Source of the DNA: Selenomonas sp. AE3005
GTDB taxonomy: Bacteria; Bacillota; Negativicutes; Selenomonadales; Selenomonadaceae
Direction: 5' to 3'
Assembly (NCBI RefSeq): GCF_000686945.1
Contig: NZ_JMME01000001.1
Location: forward strand, 415,854-479,853
DNA: 64,000 bases
The notes under the pieces were generated by a model. The model had not been told where the DNA came from. It worked only from the letters and a program-made list of their open reading frames with translations, and made no database searches. A program made the position numbers and the translations under genes. Positions 35,182-44,460 of this stretch are shown one piece after another; position 1 is the stretch's first letter; each line of letters begins with the position of its first letter.

Positions 35182-36445
35182 TTCCCTGCTCCTTTGTCAG
35201 TGCTAACAGCAGAGCGAGCAAGATAAAACTCGATACCATAGAACTGCCCCCGTAACTTACAAAGGGCAGTGTAATGCCCGTCAAAGGCAAAAACTTTGTC
35301 ACACCGGCAATAATAATAAACATCTGCAAAATTATCAAGGTAGAGCAGCCAGCCATCAACAGGGCCTCACTGGCATTTTTCTGCCGCAGCGAGGCGCGAA
35401 TCCCGCGCCAAAATAAAAGCACATAACAGGCTATCAGCATTATGCCGGCCGTCAGGCCCATTTCTTCCACAATCGCGGAAAAAATAAAATCAGTGTGTAC
35501 TTCCGGAATAAACCCGGGATGGCCATAGCCAAAGCCTGTGCCCCAAATACCACCGGTTCCCAGGGCAAAGAGGGACTGCACTACCTGATAGGCCATGCCA
35601 TTAGGGTCCTGCCACGGGTCAAGCCATATGTCAAAACGCACCCGGACATGTCCAAACATCGCATAGCTGGCCACAGCAGCCACAGCCATAAAGGCCAGTG
35701 CCAAAAAGACATAGGATTTGCTGCCCGTAGCCATATACGTCATCAGTAAAGCCATACCGAAGAACAGCAGGGCTGAACCTAAATCTTTTTCCACCACGAA
35801 CATTAAAACCGCCATGCCCCAAATACAAATCAAAGGGGCGATAAAACGCAGCGGCGGCAGCTGCAGGAACAATATTTTATGAACTGGCAGTGTAAGTACC
35901 CGGCGATGGTCAGCCAGATAAGAGGCCAGAAAAAACAGCAGCACGATTTTACCAAATTCCGAAGGCTGCAGGGATACAGGACCTAAAACAAGCCAGTTTT
36001 TGCTGCCGCCAATCTCCGTGCCAAACAATAATGGCAAGCCCAGCAACAGTACACAGCCTATGCCGAGCAGATACGGATAAGCCAGCAGCCGGCGAATCCG
36101 CGGCCACAGGCGTATGACGACGAACATCACCAGCATGGCAATACAGAGCCATTGCAGCTGTCTGAGCAACAGCGCCGGTTTTAAGCGGGCTATTTCCACC
36201 AGGCCGATACTGACCAGCATTAAAATCAACGGCAGGATATAAACATCCAAATGACGTTTTACCACCACCACCTGTATGACAATGGTTAAAAATATCACTG
36301 CGGCCAGATACGGCAGATACACCCAGGGCTCCTGCAAAGTCTTGGGCGTAATATGCATACCGGCTGACTGCATTTTCATATACAGAACGCTCATTCCACA
36401 TAAGAATACGCCCAATGGTGCAGTGAGAATACCAAAATTCTTCAT
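35174..36445 (-). CDS. SEDS-family peptidoglycan polymerase (FtsW/RodA)
   Basis: 423-residue polytopic membrane protein with about ten hydrophobic segments and SEDS signatures: GGSKNWLVLGPVSLQPSEFGK, a central region with VVEKDLGSALLFFG, and LPLTGITLPFVSYGGSSM at the C-terminus. It polymerises lipid II into glycan strands with the adjacent class B PBP. RodA and FtsW cannot be told apart safely; a PknB-linked RodA is likely. Confidence 0.94.
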   Translation of the reverse strand: MKNFGILTAPLGVFLCGMSVLYMKMQSAGMHITPKTLQEPWVYLPYLAAVIFLTIVIQVVVVKRHLDVYILPLILMLVSIGLVEIARLKPALLLRQLQWLCIAMLVMFVVIRLWPRIRRLLAYPYLLGIGCVLLLGLPLLFGTEIGGSKNWLVLGPVSLQPSEFGKIVLLFFLASYLADHRRVLTLPVHKILFLQLPPLRFIAPLICIWGMAVLMFVVEKDLGSALLFFGMALLMTYMATGSKSYVFLALAFMAVAAVASYAMFGHVRVRFDIWLDPWQDPNGMAYQVVQSLFALGTGGIWGTGFGYGHPGFIPEVHTDFIFSAIVEEMGLTAGIMLIACYVLLFWRGIRASLRQKNASEALLMAGCSTLIILQMFIIIAGVTKFLPLTGITLPFVSYGGSSMVSSFILLALLLALTKEQGNG

Positions 36446-37161
36446 GACACTCCCACCACGATTACTGTCACATTATCGGAACCGCCGCCTGCAAGCGCAG
36501 CGTTTATCAGTTCCTGTGCAGGATTATCTTGGGCCTGCCGCAGAATACGGACAATCTCCTCATCAGTTACATGTTTCATCAAGCCATCTGTAGCGAGCAG
36601 AAACACATCACCTTTATGCACGGCCAGTTCGCCGCTGTCAATCTGAAGATTTTCCATAGCACCTACAGCACGGGTGAGCATATTACGCTGCGGATGATGC
36701 TGGGCCTCCTCTGCGGTAATAGTGCCTTTGCGCAACAATTCCTCAACGTAGGAATGATCCTCCGTTACCTGCGTGAGTTTATCGCTGCCGGCAGGCAGGA
36801 TATACAGCCTGCTGTCACCGACATGAGCCCAGGCCGCTGCCTCATCAGTATCATTGACCTGCAGCATTGTTGCTGTCGTTCCCATGCCTTCATAAGACGG
36901 ATGTTCCCAGACACATTCCCGAATTGCCTGGTTAGCCGCAGCTATGGCCTCACACAGGTCTGATTTGGCGATATGCTCCCTGGCCGCCAAAACTTCCTGC
37001 ACCTTATCCACCAGAATTTTACTGGCCACCTCACCGGCAGCCTCACCGCCCATGCCATCGGCTACCACATAAACCGAATCAAACATTGCTAAATTATCTT
37101 CGTTACCTTTGCGCAAAAGTCCCACATCGGTAGCTGCAAAAACCTGCTTCAATTCGTTCAC
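36442..37161 (-). CDS. stp: PP2C-family Ser/Thr protein phosphatase
   Basis: Dephosphorylates targets of the PASTA kinase. 239 residues with PP2C motifs DVGLLRKGNEDNL (metal Asp), VVADGMGGEAAGE, AHVGDSRLYI, ATDGL and GGGSDNVTVI. It overlaps both neighbours by 4 bp (fhaB and the SEDS gene), a strictly coupled arrangement. Confidence 0.97.
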   Translation of the reverse strand: MNELKQVFAATDVGLLRKGNEDNLAMFDSVYVVADGMGGEAAGEVASKILVDKVQEVLAAREHIAKSDLCEAIAAANQAIRECVWEHPSYEGMGTTATMLQVNDTDEAAAWAHVGDSRLYILPAGSDKLTQVTEDHSYVEELLRKGTITAEEAQHHPQRNMLTRAVGAMENLQIDSGELAVHKGDVFLLATDGLMKHVTDEEIVRILRQAQDNPAQELINAALAGGGSDNVTVIVVGVS

Positions 37162-37610
37162 CTCTCGAACTTTAGGGTAACCATGCCAATACGAATCATA
37201 TCACCCGGTTTCAAATAGGCCTTGCCCTGTAAAACCTGACCATTTACATAGGTGTGATTAACACTGCCTAAATCCTCAATCACATACTGTGCTCCATGCA
37301 GGAAAATCGTCGTATGACGATGCGAAACGAAATTTTCCGGAATGACCACGTCATTTTCCCGGCTCCGCCCTATGGTGATTTCGTCCTGAAAAGCAAACCG
37401 CCGGCCTGCCAGTGACTCCTCTTCCGCCTCCACCACAGACAACACAGCCTCATTTTTGCCATAAACAGGCTTGCGCTGTTTACGCATTTCCTGACGCACA
37501 TCCCTGAACATCTTATTCATCAGGCGTAAAACAAAAAATATCAGCCACAAAAGCATGCCGTATTCCAGCAATACCCGGACTATCTTTATCATTATCGCCG
37601 TTGTCGGCAC
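37158..37610 (-). CDS. FHA-domain protein with membrane anchor
   Basis: 150 residues: N-terminal membrane segment (about 5-27), a basic linker, and a C-terminal FHA domain (IGRSRENDVVIPENFVSHRH, GSVNHTYVNG). FHA domains bind phosphothreonine, so it probably reads out the PASTA kinase at the membrane, like FhaB of actinobacteria. One base after fhaA. Confidence 0.92.
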   Translation of the reverse strand: MPTTAIMIKIVRVLLEYGMLLWLIFFVLRLMNKMFRDVRQEMRKQRKPVYGKNEAVLSVVEAEEESLAGRRFAFQDEITIGRSRENDVVIPENFVSHRHTTIFLHGAQYVIEDLGSVNHTYVNGQVLQGKAYLKPGDMIRIGMVTLKFER

Positions 37611-38354
37611 TCAAATCACCTCATAAATTAAAACCGTAGCCCCGATACTTATCTTATCTCCTGCCTGCAGGCAATGAGATTCAACAGCTTTGCCGTTTAC
37701 AGCCGTACCGTTGGTACTTTGCGCATCGTAAAGCACATGACGGTGATTTTCGTAGGCAATCCAGGCATGCAGACGCGATGCTTTTGTATCAGTCAAAATA
37801 AATTCATTCTTCTCGCGTCTGCCAATATATATCTGCTGCTCACCAATTTCCAGATAGGCGTCCTTATCCGGTCCCTTTATCACCTTTAATGACGCTATCC
37901 GCAAATCCCTGGGCAGATTAAGCGGCTGCCTGCCCCCCTGCAGCGACGGCTTGGCCAGTACCAGCGTGTTGGGCTCATCATATTGGGCAGCCGTTTCCTC
38001 TTCGGTAAAGCGTGACTTGATTTCATATGTGCCACGCTGCCTGGTGCTGTCAATCTGGCAGCTTACAGTCAGCTTGCCGCGCAGCAGGTAGTCCTGCAGA
38101 ATTACCTGCTTTTCCACCGCCAGATACAGCTCATCCATAATACGCTGGGCACACAGCCGCTGATAATCCTCCTTGGCCAGGAAGAATATATATTGATTGG
38201 GAATATCTTTCTGGGCTTTGCCACTGCCCTGCCTGGCAATTTCCTTTTCCAGTCCCTTTATAAGTTCTACAGGTTCCAGGTCACTGCTAAAACGTTTATT
38301 GAAAAAACCTTCAATGTGATCTTCTAAAAATGTTTCCCATTTGCGCATGCCCAT
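37611..38354 (-). CDS. DUF3662 + FHA-domain protein (FhaA-like)
   Basis: 247 residues: an N-terminal DUF3662/FhaA-type domain (WETFLEDHIEGFFNKRFSSD start) and a C-terminal FHA domain (YIGRREKNEFILTDTKASRLH, AQSTNGTAVNG). Likely a cytosolic phosphothreonine reader that links the kinase to peptidoglycan synthesis. ATG follows AAGGAGG by 9 nt. First gene of the signalling/cell-wall block after rlmN. Confidence 0.92.
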   Translation of the reverse strand: MGMRKWETFLEDHIEGFFNKRFSSDLEPVELIKGLEKEIARQGSGKAQKDIPNQYIFFLAKEDYQRLCAQRIMDELYLAVEKQVILQDYLLRGKLTVSCQIDSTRQRGTYEIKSRFTEEETAAQYDEPNTLVLAKPSLQGGRQPLNLPRDLRIASLKVIKGPDKDAYLEIGEQQIYIGRREKNEFILTDTKASRLHAWIAYENHRHVLYDAQSTNGTAVNGKAVESHCLQAGDKISIGATVLIYEVI

Positions 38355-38421
38355 GTTACCAGGCCTCCTTCACATTTGGAAACGTAGTTGTTCAGTATAT
38401 CGTAATTTTACCACGGGTACG

Positions 38422-39462
38422 TCATTTTTCAAGATGTTTATTACGCAACTGGCCACAAGCCGCCTGAATATCAGTGCCCATTTCCCGGCGCACGGTGACG
38501 TTCACATGATGGCTGGCTAAATAACCTTCAAACCAATCAATCCGCGCCTTGGAGGGGCGCAGCAAATTACGCTCCACTACCGGATTTATGGGAATAAGAT
38601 TGACGCTGGCCAGCTGGCCGCGCATTAAAGCGACCAATTCTTTGGCCTGCTCCTCGCCATCATTAACACCATCAATGAGAATGTACTCATAAGTCACGCG
38701 ACGCTTGGTTTTATCTGCGTAATTTCTCGCAGCAGCCACCACATCCTGTATAGGATACTTGCGATTGATGGGCATAAGCTCGGAACGCAGCTCCTGATTG
38801 GGGGCATGCAGCGATACCGACAAGGATATGGGCAGCCCTTCTTCAGCCAGCTGATACATACGGGGAACTATGCCCGAAGTGGACAGGGTAATATTACGGT
38901 ACCCCATGCCCAAGGTATAAGGCTCATGAATCAGCCGCAGAAATTTCAACACTTCCGCGTAATTCATCAGCGGTTCACCACTGCCCATAATGACCATGGT
39001 ATCAACTTTGCTGCCGTTTTCTTCCCGGAGCATATCATTTATGACTACAGCCTGCGCCAAAATCTCGCCACAGGTGAGGTCCCGGGCCATACCGTGCAGC
39101 GTTGACGCACAAAAAGCGCAGCCCATATTACACCCTGCCTGCGTGGAAACACAAATGCTGTTGCCGTAGGGCTGACGCATAAGCACCGTTTCAATAGCCG
39201 TACCATCAGCATACTCCAACAGAAATTTCGTGGTCTTACCGTCCTGGGAATCCAGCCGGGCCTTAACCTGCGGACGGGCGATTACAAACGCCTGCGCCAG
39301 CTGCGCACGCAAATCCTTGGAAAGATTTGTCATCGCCCCAAAATCCACTACCCCTTTTTGATAAAGCCATTGGGCAATTTGCTTGGCGCGAAACCCCGGT
39401 ACATTATAAGGCTTTAACGCCGCCTGCAGTTCAGCGAGCGGCATGCCAAAAATATTTATCAC
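38422..39462 (-). CDS. rlmN: 23S rRNA / tRNA adenine C2-methyltransferase
   Basis: Radical-SAM enzyme methylating A2503 of 23S rRNA and A37 of some tRNAs. 346 residues; the cluster motif CNMGCAFC (C-x3-C-x2-C), the SAM-binding GSGEPLMNY and the methyl-carrier region near the C-terminus (GTDIQAACGQL) are visible. It lies 5 bp after rsmB, the typical Firmicute order. Confidence 0.97.
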   Translation of the reverse strand: MINIFGMPLAELQAALKPYNVPGFRAKQIAQWLYQKGVVDFGAMTNLSKDLRAQLAQAFVIARPQVKARLDSQDGKTTKFLLEYADGTAIETVLMRQPYGNSICVSTQAGCNMGCAFCASTLHGMARDLTCGEILAQAVVINDMLREENGSKVDTMVIMGSGEPLMNYAEVLKFLRLIHEPYTLGMGYRNITLSTSGIVPRMYQLAEEGLPISLSVSLHAPNQELRSELMPINRKYPIQDVVAAARNYADKTKRRVTYEYILIDGVNDGEEQAKELVALMRGQLASVNLIPINPVVERNLLRPSKARIDWFEGYLASHHVNVTVRREMGTDIQAACGQLRNKHLEK

Positions 39463-39466
39463 TTAA

Positions 39467-40801
39467 TTATCCTTTCCGTTTGCACATACGGGCAATGAAA
39501 AAGCCATCAGTACCATCACGCTGCGGATAGAGCTGTACCATTTCCGCCTGCCGCGGCTGCGGCAAGAAGGCGCCTGTCTGCTCCAAAGTAAACTCCGGAT
39601 GATCAGCCAGGAATTTTGCTACCACTTCCTGATTCTCCGCCGGCTCGATTGTACAGGTACTGTACACCAGTACCCCGCCGTCTTTCAGGGCCTTGGCCGC
39701 ACTGTTAAGTATCTGCAGCTGCAATTCCGGCAGCCGGGCAATTTCTTCCGCACTCTTATTCCAACGGGCATCAGGTTTGCGGCGCAAAACACCGAGCCCG
39801 GAACAGGGAGCATCTACGAGCACCCTGTCGGCCATGGCCTCATATTCATCGCCCACCTCACGGGCGTCGAGCAATGTCGGTTCAATAATATCAATGCCTA
39901 AACGCCTGGCGTTCTCGGCAATGCGTTCGAGCTTATGCTCGTAAATATCACCGGCCACCACGCGTCCTTCATTGTTCATCAAAGCAGCGATATGTGTAGT
40001 CTTGCCGCCAGGAGCACTGCAACAGTCGATAATCAGTTCTCCCGGCTGGGGATCAACAACATGCGCCACCAGCATGGAACTTTCATCCTGCACCTGGCAG
40101 CGGCCATCCTGCAGCGGCGTCAAATCATCCAGGGAACCATGCGCCGTTATCAGCACGCCCTCCGGCGTCCAGGTACTGGCAGCTGCTGCAGCACCAGCCG
40201 TCTGCAAAGCTGCCAGCAAATCTTCACGGTTAGTTTTTAACGTATTGGTACGCACCGACAGCACCGGCTGACCATTGTCGAATTTACATAAAGCCTCGGC
40301 CTCGTCAAAGCCAAACTGTTTCACCCAGTGCTTTACGAGCCAGTACGGGTGCTGTTCCTTTAAAGCCAGCCCTTCCGTGGCCTTGCCTTTGCCTTCGGGG
40401 AAGGCCGCCTTTTCCGGCTCACGCACCGCGGTGCGCAAAACGGCGTTGACAAACTTCACCGTACCGGCATGACTGTATTTCTTGGCCAGTTCCACCGCCG
40501 TATTACAGGCAGCCGAAGGCGGTACTTTATCGAGATAAAACAACTGGTATATCCCGAGGCGCAAAACCTCACGAATCAGCGGGGGAATCTTCTTTAACGG
40601 CCGGTTCACATAGCGCCGCAGTATCCAGTCCAGGGTATCACCGGCCTTTACTGCCCCGTAAACCAGTTCCGTGGCAAAGCGCCTGTCCTGGTCACTGAGA
40701 TTTGCCTTGCGCAAATGTTTGACCAGTGCCACATTGGCATAGGCTCCCTTTTCATGAACTTCATTTAAAACTTCGCAGGCAAGTTCCCTTGCTTTATCCA
40801 T
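39467..40801 (-). CDS. rsmB: 16S rRNA (cytosine-967-C5)-methyltransferase
   Basis: 444 residues: N-terminal NusB-like RNA-binding domain (1-130) and a SAM-dependent m5C methyltransferase domain with CSAPGGKTTHIAALM, the catalytic Cys pair in DAPCSGLGV and STCTIEPAEN. It overlaps the DUF116 gene by 8 bp. Confidence 0.97.
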   Translation of the reverse strand: MDKARELACEVLNEVHEKGAYANVALVKHLRKANLSDQDRRFATELVYGAVKAGDTLDWILRRYVNRPLKKIPPLIREVLRLGIYQLFYLDKVPPSAACNTAVELAKKYSHAGTVKFVNAVLRTAVREPEKAAFPEGKGKATEGLALKEQHPYWLVKHWVKQFGFDEAEALCKFDNGQPVLSVRTNTLKTNREDLLAALQTAGAAAAASTWTPEGVLITAHGSLDDLTPLQDGRCQVQDESSMLVAHVVDPQPGELIIDCCSAPGGKTTHIAALMNNEGRVVAGDIYEHKLERIAENARRLGIDIIEPTLLDAREVGDEYEAMADRVLVDAPCSGLGVLRRKPDARWNKSAEEIARLPELQLQILNSAAKALKDGGVLVYSTCTIEPAENQEVVAKFLADHPEFTLEQTGAFLPQPRQAEMVQLYPQRDGTDGFFIARMCKRKG

Positions 40802-41609
40802 TATCTTGCTCCTTGGGAATAATGATTTTTTCTAATTGCTGACGTACTTCTTCCATATCAACGTGGGTGTTATAACAGGGCCCATTAGGGCGAATGTTCA
40901 GCACTCCGACAGCCGGCAGCGGATAAACGTCCTGAATACCGCTCATTAAATCACGCTCACAGGCAATCGCCAGCACAGCTTTTGGCCTGGTGTTATAGAC
41001 AACCTGCCGGGCCAGCGTTCCTCCCGTAGCCACAAAGAAGGTAAATCCCATTTCATCGGCCAGTGTCACGAGCGCCCCGATATCACAGCCGCCACAACGT
41101 TTGCAATTATGCGGGTCACGGGTAATTTTATGCGGACAGGTCGCCAGCTGCAGGCAGTGCGGTGTCACCACCAGCAATTTATCAGCCGGCACTTTAATGC
41201 CCATATTGTTAAACATCAGATTGCTGGTGGCAATGAAAGAACCTTCCAGCCGCCGACGGCTGATACCAAATATTTTGGCAATGCGCACCGCCAAAGGAAA
41301 CAACATATTGATAAGCTCATAATTCTGCCGCTGCAGAAAGGGCAGCCTGGGCAGGCCGTTGACCGCCAGTATCATATTGCCAATACCTGAGAGCGCCACC
41401 AGGGTGATAAGCACAAAGACAGCCCCGAGCAGACCGGGCAGAAAATCAGCAATGCCAGCCAGCCCCGGCCGCGCTATATACCACACGCCATAAAAAGCAG
41501 CTGCCATCAAGGTGGTCGTCAATAACAGCATGCCAATAAACAGCCGCTTTTGCGGCCGTTTCGGCAAAGTAAATTTTTTTGTCGCTTGTTTCTGGGTTAA
41601 ATCTGCCAT
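40794..41609 (-). CDS. DUF116 domain membrane protein
   Basis: 271 residues: two N-terminal hydrophobic segments (about 26-48 and 58-84) and a Cys-rich DUF116 domain containing HCLQLATCPHKIT and CKRCGGCDIGAL, suggesting metal or iron-sulfur binding. DUF116 genes commonly lie between fmt and rsmB in Firmicutes; the function is unknown. Confidence 0.88.
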   Translation of the reverse strand: MADLTQKQATKKFTLPKRPQKRLFIGMLLLTTTLMAAAFYGVWYIARPGLAGIADFLPGLLGAVFVLITLVALSGIGNMILAVNGLPRLPFLQRQNYELINMLFPLAVRIAKIFGISRRRLEGSFIATSNLMFNNMGIKVPADKLLVVTPHCLQLATCPHKITRDPHNCKRCGGCDIGALVTLADEMGFTFFVATGGTLARQVVYNTRPKAVLAIACERDLMSGIQDVYPLPAVGVLNIRPNGPCYNTHVDMEEVRQQLEKIIIPKEQDNG

Positions 41610-41650
41610 TAAAGCCTCTCACAATGTCCTGCTATTTTAGCTGCCGCTAA

Positions 41651-42586
41651 TCAGTTAAATCTGGCCTCTGGTGTAAACGTATGGCCATTAAGATAATCAA
41701 CGGCTTTCATTTTCTTTTTCCCCGGTGCCTGCAGCTCCACGATTTCCAAAACTTCGTCAGCAGCCGCTACAAACAGGCCCGTCTTTTTATCAGCACTGAC
41801 AATACTGCCCGCCGGCAGAGTTGTGTGTTCGCCCGTGCGGCGGGTACGCCAAATCTTATACTTGGCCTCATCCATAAAAGTATATGCTCCGGGCCAGGAA
41901 TTAAGCCCACGCACGAGATTATGAACTTCCTGTGCTGTTTTTGACCAGTCAATCTGACCTGTCAACTTCGTCAGCATCGGCGCATAATTGGATTCCCCGG
42001 ACTGCGGCGTCCTTACCAATGTACCGTCGGACAGCTCCGCCAGCGTATCCATCAGCACCTTGGCCCCCATGGACATCAGGCCGTCATGCACCTCTTCCAA
42101 CGTGGTATCCTCACCGATGGGCATTTCTGCTTTAAGCAGCATATCACCGGTATCAAGGCCGGCGTCCATAAACATCGTGGTAACACCGGTTTTCGTTTCG
42201 CCATTGATAACGCACCACTGCATGGGCGCTGCCCCGCGGTAACGCGGCAACAGTGACGCATGCACGTTAATGCAGCCATAAGGCGGAATATCCAAAATCC
42301 GCTGGGACAGAATCTGGCCAAACGCCACAACTACCATCAAATCCGGCTGCATTTCCTCTAACTTGGCAGTAAATTCTTCCGTCTTGATTTTTTCCGGCTG
42401 ATATACCGGCAGGTTGTGCTCCACAGCCCAGGCCTTTACCGGCGACGGCATTAACTTCTGCCCCCGGCCGCGCGGTTTATCCGGCTGGGTAATCACGGCA
42501 ATGACCTCACATTGTTCATGCAAAGCCGCCAGGCAGGGCACAGCAAAATCCGGCGTACCCATAAATACTACACGGAACTTCTTCAA
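41651..42586 (-). CDS. fmt: Methionyl-tRNA formyltransferase
   Basis: Formylates initiator Met-tRNA with 10-formyl-THF. 311 residues with VVFMGTPDFAVPCL, the catalytic segment INVHASLLPRYRGAAPMQW and a C-terminal OB domain. It overlaps def by 4 bp, the classic def-fmt pair that adds and later removes the formyl group. Confidence 0.98.
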   Translation of the reverse strand: MKKFRVVFMGTPDFAVPCLAALHEQCEVIAVITQPDKPRGRGQKLMPSPVKAWAVEHNLPVYQPEKIKTEEFTAKLEEMQPDLMVVVAFGQILSQRILDIPPYGCINVHASLLPRYRGAAPMQWCVINGETKTGVTTMFMDAGLDTGDMLLKAEMPIGEDTTLEEVHDGLMSMGAKVLMDTLAELSDGTLVRTPQSGESNYAPMLTKLTGQIDWSKTAQEVHNLVRGLNSWPGAYTFMDEAKYKIWRTRRTGEHTTLPAGSIVSADKKTGLFVAAADEVLEIVELQAPGKKKMKAVDYLNGHTFTPEARFN

Positions 42587-43050
42587 CCCTGATTCCCCCT
42601 ATGCACACTCTGGGCAATATCGATAAACAACTGGCCTTCCAAATGGTCAAGCTCATGCTGAATGCAGCGGGCCAACAGACCTGTAGCCGTCAAATTCTGT
42701 ATTTTGCCGCGGCGGTTGGTGTACTTCACCTTGACCTTAGCCGCCCTGCTTACTTCGCCATAAATATCCGGCACAGACAGACAGCCCTCGGTATCAACGA
42801 CCTCGCCTTCCTTGAAGGTGATAACGGGATTTATCATTTCGAGCAGGCCATGGTCGTCCTGACAGTCAATGACCACCACACAAATATTCTTGCCAATCTG
42901 GGGAGCGGCCAGGCCAACGCCATCGTTGGCATACATGGTTTCCGCCATGTCGTCGAGCAGTTTTTTCAAACTCTTGTCCACCCGTTCCACAGGTACTGAC
43001 TTATTCTTTAACACCGGATTGCCGGCCTTTAAAATATCAAGTAATGCCAT
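42583..43050 (-). CDS. def: Peptide deformylase
   Basis: Removes the N-formyl group from new proteins. 155 residues with the three active-site motifs GVGLAAPQIG, EGCLSVP and the metal-binding QHELDHLEG. It starts 9 bp after pepT, at the head of the translation/cell-wall gene block. Confidence 0.98.
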   Translation of the reverse strand: MALLDILKAGNPVLKNKSVPVERVDKSLKKLLDDMAETMYANDGVGLAAPQIGKNICVVVIDCQDDHGLLEMINPVITFKEGEVVDTEGCLSVPDIYGEVSRAAKVKVKYTNRRGKIQNLTATGLLARCIQHELDHLEGQLFIDIAQSVHRGNQG

Positions 43051-43059
43051 AAATTCTCC

Positions 43060-44310
43060 TTATTTTTTCAGCTTGCCAGCACCAACAGCTATCTGTAATA
43101 CCGTTTCACCGGCTTTTTTAAGGGACTCCAACGGCAGATATTCAAACCGGCCATGGAAATTGGCCCCACCCGTAAAGATATTAGGACAGGGCAGCCCCAT
43201 AAAGGACAGGCGTGCACCGTCCGTACCGCCGCGAATCGGCTGCACGTCCGGCGTAACACCGGCAGCGAGCATGGCCTCTTTGGCCAGGTCCACCACGTAC
43301 ATATTGCCGTCCTCAATCTTTTCCAGCATATTGAAGTACACATCATGGTGCTTGACTTCCACAGTGCCCTCACCATATTTTTGATTGAAGAACTCCGCCA
43401 GCTGGTCAAGAAATGCCTTGCGCTGCGTAAACTTATCCTTGTCATGGTCACGAATAAGCATCATCATCGTACAGGTTTCCACATCACCGGACATCTTATA
43501 CACATGATAAAAGCCTTCATGACCTTCCGTATACTCCGGTTTTTCCCCGGCCGGGAGCATCTGCTGCCACTCACAGGCAATGGACAGGGCGTTTTTCATC
43601 TTGCCTTTGCCATCACCGGTATGCACGCTGACACCATGGAAAACAATCGTCGGATTGGCGGCATTAAAGTTTTCATACTCCAGCCCCCCCAGTTCACCGC
43701 CATCGATGGTGTAAGCAAAATCAGCCGCGAACTTCGCCACATCGAATTTATCTGCACTACGGCCCGTTTCCTCATCAGGCGTGAACCCTACGCGAATCTT
43801 GCCGTGCTGTACTTCCGGGTGCTGAACCAAATATTCCATCGCACTGACAATGGCCGTAACCCCGGCTTTGTCATCGGCACCCAGCAAGGTAGTACCATCA
43901 GTGAACATAATATCCTGGCCCTTGTACTTCAAGACTTCCGGAAAAGCCTTGGTGGAGAACACAATGTTCTTCTCCTTGTTCAGCAGGATATCCTGGCCAT
44001 CATAATTCTTTACAATCTGCGGCTTTATATCCTTGCCCGAGGCCGACGGGCTGGTATCCACATGAGCAATAAAGCCCACCGTCGGTGCATCTTCCCTGCC
44101 GTTGGCCGGCAGCGTAGCCATCACATAACCATGATTATCGAGGTCTACATCCTTAAGCCCGATTTCTTTCAGTTCTTCGGCTAAATGCTTGGCCAGAATC
44201 ATTTGTCCCGGTGTGCTGGGGCAGGCCTTGTCATTATCTTCATCGGACTGCGTATCGAAACTTACGTAATCCTCAAACCGTTTTACCAAAACATCCATGC
44301 TTAAATCCAT
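43060..44310 (-). CDS. pepT: Peptidase T (tripeptide aminopeptidase)
   Basis: Zinc-dependent M20 peptidase releasing the N-terminal residue from tripeptides. 416 residues with the metal motifs VGFIAHVDTSPSASG, LLGADDKAGVTAI, TPDEETGRSADKFD and IRGGTDGARLSFMGLPCPN. The start follows GAGGTG. It may be cotranscribed with def; promoter at 44355-44382, divergent from lgt. Confidence 0.97.
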   Translation of the reverse strand: MDLSMDVLVKRFEDYVSFDTQSDEDNDKACPSTPGQMILAKHLAEELKEIGLKDVDLDNHGYVMATLPANGREDAPTVGFIAHVDTSPSASGKDIKPQIVKNYDGQDILLNKEKNIVFSTKAFPEVLKYKGQDIMFTDGTTLLGADDKAGVTAIVSAMEYLVQHPEVQHGKIRVGFTPDEETGRSADKFDVAKFAADFAYTIDGGELGGLEYENFNAANPTIVFHGVSVHTGDGKGKMKNALSIACEWQQMLPAGEKPEYTEGHEGFYHVYKMSGDVETCTMMMLIRDHDKDKFTQRKAFLDQLAEFFNQKYGEGTVEVKHHDVYFNMLEKIEDGNMYVVDLAKEAMLAAGVTPDVQPIRGGTDGARLSFMGLPCPNIFTGGANFHGRFEYLPLESLKKAGETVLQIAVGAGKLKK

Positions 44311-44354
44311 GAAAAAACACCTCGAATAATTTTATTCTGTTCATACATCCCATT

Positions 44355-44382
44355 ATTATAGCATAACTGCGCCCCAGTTAAA
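44355..44382 (-). promoter_or_regulatory. Predicted promoter of pepT and downstream genes
   Basis: Minus strand: -35 TTTAAC (44377-44382), 16-nt spacer, -10 TATAAT (44355-44360), about 45 nt before the start codon. Confidence 0.55.
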
Positions 44383-44412
44383 AGAAATATAGCAAAAAAG
44401 CCCCCTATAGGT

Positions 44413-44418
44413 TATAAT
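44413..44418 (+). promoter_or_regulatory. Possible -10 box of lgt
   Basis: Perfect TATAAT on the plus strand 42 nt upstream of the lgt start; no good -35 is visible at the proper distance. Confidence 0.4.
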
Positions 44419-44460
44419 GAGGGACAGATTATATTATTCAGCTTTTAGGAGACAAAGCAA

